From NCBI GenBank assembly GCA_009782975.1, contig WRIA01000049.1, positions 1-5,781 of the forward strand: DNA of 5,781 nucleotides. The letters run 5' to 3'. This stretch comes from Clostridiales bacterium. Its GTDB lineage: Bacteria > Bacillota_B > Dehalobacteriia > UBA4068. Position numbers and translations under genes: made by a program. The notes beneath the pieces were generated by a model, which worked only from the letters and a program-made list of their open reading frames with translations, ran no database searches and was not told the origin of the DNA. This document shows positions 4,925 to 5,781 of the stretch, piece after piece (positions within the stretch are counted from its first letter, which is position 1; each line of letters starts with the position of its first letter).

Positions 4925-5781
4925 ATGTTGGAGCAATTGGAAGGTCTGGCAAAAGAGGCTTTTGTCCGCATAGCGGCCTGCGGCGAGGCAGCTGCTTTGC
5001 AGGAGCTTAAAGTTTTCTATTTGGGCAAAAAGGGCGGCGTTACGCAGATTTCCCGTTCCATGGGCAGCTTAAGCCCGGAGGAACGCCCCCGTTTCGGCCA
5101 GGCGGTTAACAAGGTAAAGGCGGAACTGGAGGAAGCCTTTGCCGCGGCGGCTAAACGCATAGAAGAGGCCGGTTTAAGGCAAAAGCTGGCTGCGGAAAAG
5201 CTGGATATCAGCCTGCCGGGCCGTGCCTTACCCCTGGGCAAAAGCCATATCCTTTCCCAGGTGGCGCGTCAGATAACCGATATCTTTTTGGGGCTGGGCT
5301 ACTCGGTAGCCGAAGGGCCGGAGGTGGAGACGGATTATTATAATTTCGAGGCCATGAATATGCCGCCAGGGCATCCTGCCCGCGATATGCAGGATTCGTT
5401 TTATTTCAACGCCAGCATGCTTTTGCGCACCCATACCTCGCCGGCGCAGGCCCATATAATGGAAGCTATGAACCCTGCCGTACCGGTCAAAATAATCTGC
5501 CCCGGCAAGGTCTATCGACGCGACGACGACGCCACCCATTCGCCCATGTTCCACCAGGTGGAAGGTTTGTATATAGATACCAGGGTCACTATGGCCGATT
5601 TAAAGGGTACCCTGCTGGCCTTCGCCCGGCGGATGTTCGGCGAGGAAAGGCAGATACGCCTGCGCCCCAGTTATTTTCCGTTTACCGAACCCTCGGCGGA
5701 GGTGGATATCTCCTGCTTCATTTGCGGCGGCGCGGGCTGCCGTTTGTGCAAGGGCAGCGGCTGGATAGAGATATTGGGCTC
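4925..5781 (+). CDS. pheS: Phenylalanine--tRNA ligase alpha subunit, C-terminus cut by window edge
   Basis: PheS is the catalytic subunit of the cytoplasmic (alpha-beta)2 enzyme that charges tRNA-Phe. The window holds the first 285 codons plus two bases; the usual length is about 340, so roughly 55 residues are missing. Residues 1 to about 95 form the helical, charged N-terminal arm that contacts tRNA (LKVFYLGKKGGVTQ near its start). The class II synthetase core follows: LRTHTSP at 167-173, motif-2 region VYRRDDDATHSPMFHQVEGL with R198-R199 and E213, RLRPSYFPFTEPSAEVDI at 245-262, and the start of the motif-3 region with GWIEILG at 279-285. C264-x2-C267-x4-C272-x2-C275 is a zinc-ribbon-like motif common in Bacillota PheS. 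The start is fixed by GGAGG 7 bases upstream. Expression appears to depend on readthrough of the leader terminator. The partner gene pheT normally follows and would lie beyond the edge. Confidence 0.98.
   Translation, partial: MLEQLEGLAKEAFVRIAACGEAAALQELKVFYLGKKGGVTQISRSMGSLSPEERPRFGQAVNKVKAELEEAFAAAAKRIEEAGLRQKLAAEKLDISLPGRALPLGKSHILSQVARQITDIFLGLGYSVAEGPEVETDYYNFEAMNMPPGHPARDMQDSFYFNASMLLRTHTSPAQAHIMEAMNPAVPVKIICPGKVYRRDDDATHSPMFHQVEGLYIDTRVTMADLKGTLLAFARRMFGEERQIRLRPSYFPFTEPSAEVDISCFICGGAGCRLCKGSGWIEILG

Noticed and set aside
4703..4936. A 77-codon minus-strand frame across the pheS leader
   Set aside because: It overlaps the promoter, the YqzL-like gene and the leader hairpins on the other strand and encodes nothing recognisable. 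The + strand features explain the region better.

Overview
The window looks like chromosomal DNA from an anaerobic member of the Bacillota (Firmicutes), perhaps Negativicutes or Clostridia. The reasons are a fused single-chain pyruvate:ferredoxin oxidoreductase (NifJ type), a YqzL-like small protein, a membrane-anchored GHL10/DUF187 protein and a Bacillota-style PheS with a four-cysteine motif. All real genes are on the + strand. They share one codon habit: many ATA isoleucine codons in otherwise GC-leaning genes. I therefore see no sign of recent transfer of the coding regions. The genus cannot be told from this sequence.

Layout: (1) 1-2789 is the 3' three quarters of nifJ, cut by the left edge; it ends at a strong bidirectional hairpin terminator (about 2815-2866). 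(2) 2790-3318 is a 529-bp spacer with no convincing gene. It is rich in inverted repeats, most notably a ~79-nt near-perfect palindromic element (2883-2961) flanked by an imperfect direct repeat, like a small non-autonomous insertion. (3) 3319-4656 encodes a membrane-anchored GHL10/DUF187 glycosyl-hydrolase-like protein. (4) 4686-4714 is a well-formed sigma-A-type promoter. It reads first through a 30-codon gene for a YqzL-like protein (4745-4837) and then through a structured leader to pheS (4925 to the right edge).

The most interesting part is 4686-4925. Between the promoter and pheS there is a stem-loop that encloses the stop codon of the small gene, then a possible antiterminator hairpin, then a 12-bp terminator hairpin with a U-rich tail, and then the pheS ribosome binding site. 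The possible antiterminator shares bases with the terminator. This layout suggests transcription attenuation of pheS (and presumably pheT beyond the edge), with the small yqzL-like gene in the leader. The T-box signature often found before Bacillota aminoacyl-tRNA synthetase genes is not visible. The mechanism is inferred; the hairpins, promoter and small ORF are read directly from the sequence.

The genes do not form one pathway. NifJ oxidises pyruvate to acetyl-CoA with reduction of ferredoxin or flavodoxin, the GHL10 protein probably acts on cell-wall or other glycans outside the membrane, and PheS charges tRNA-Phe. The spacing, the terminator after nifJ and the promoter before yqzL indicate at least three separate transcription units.
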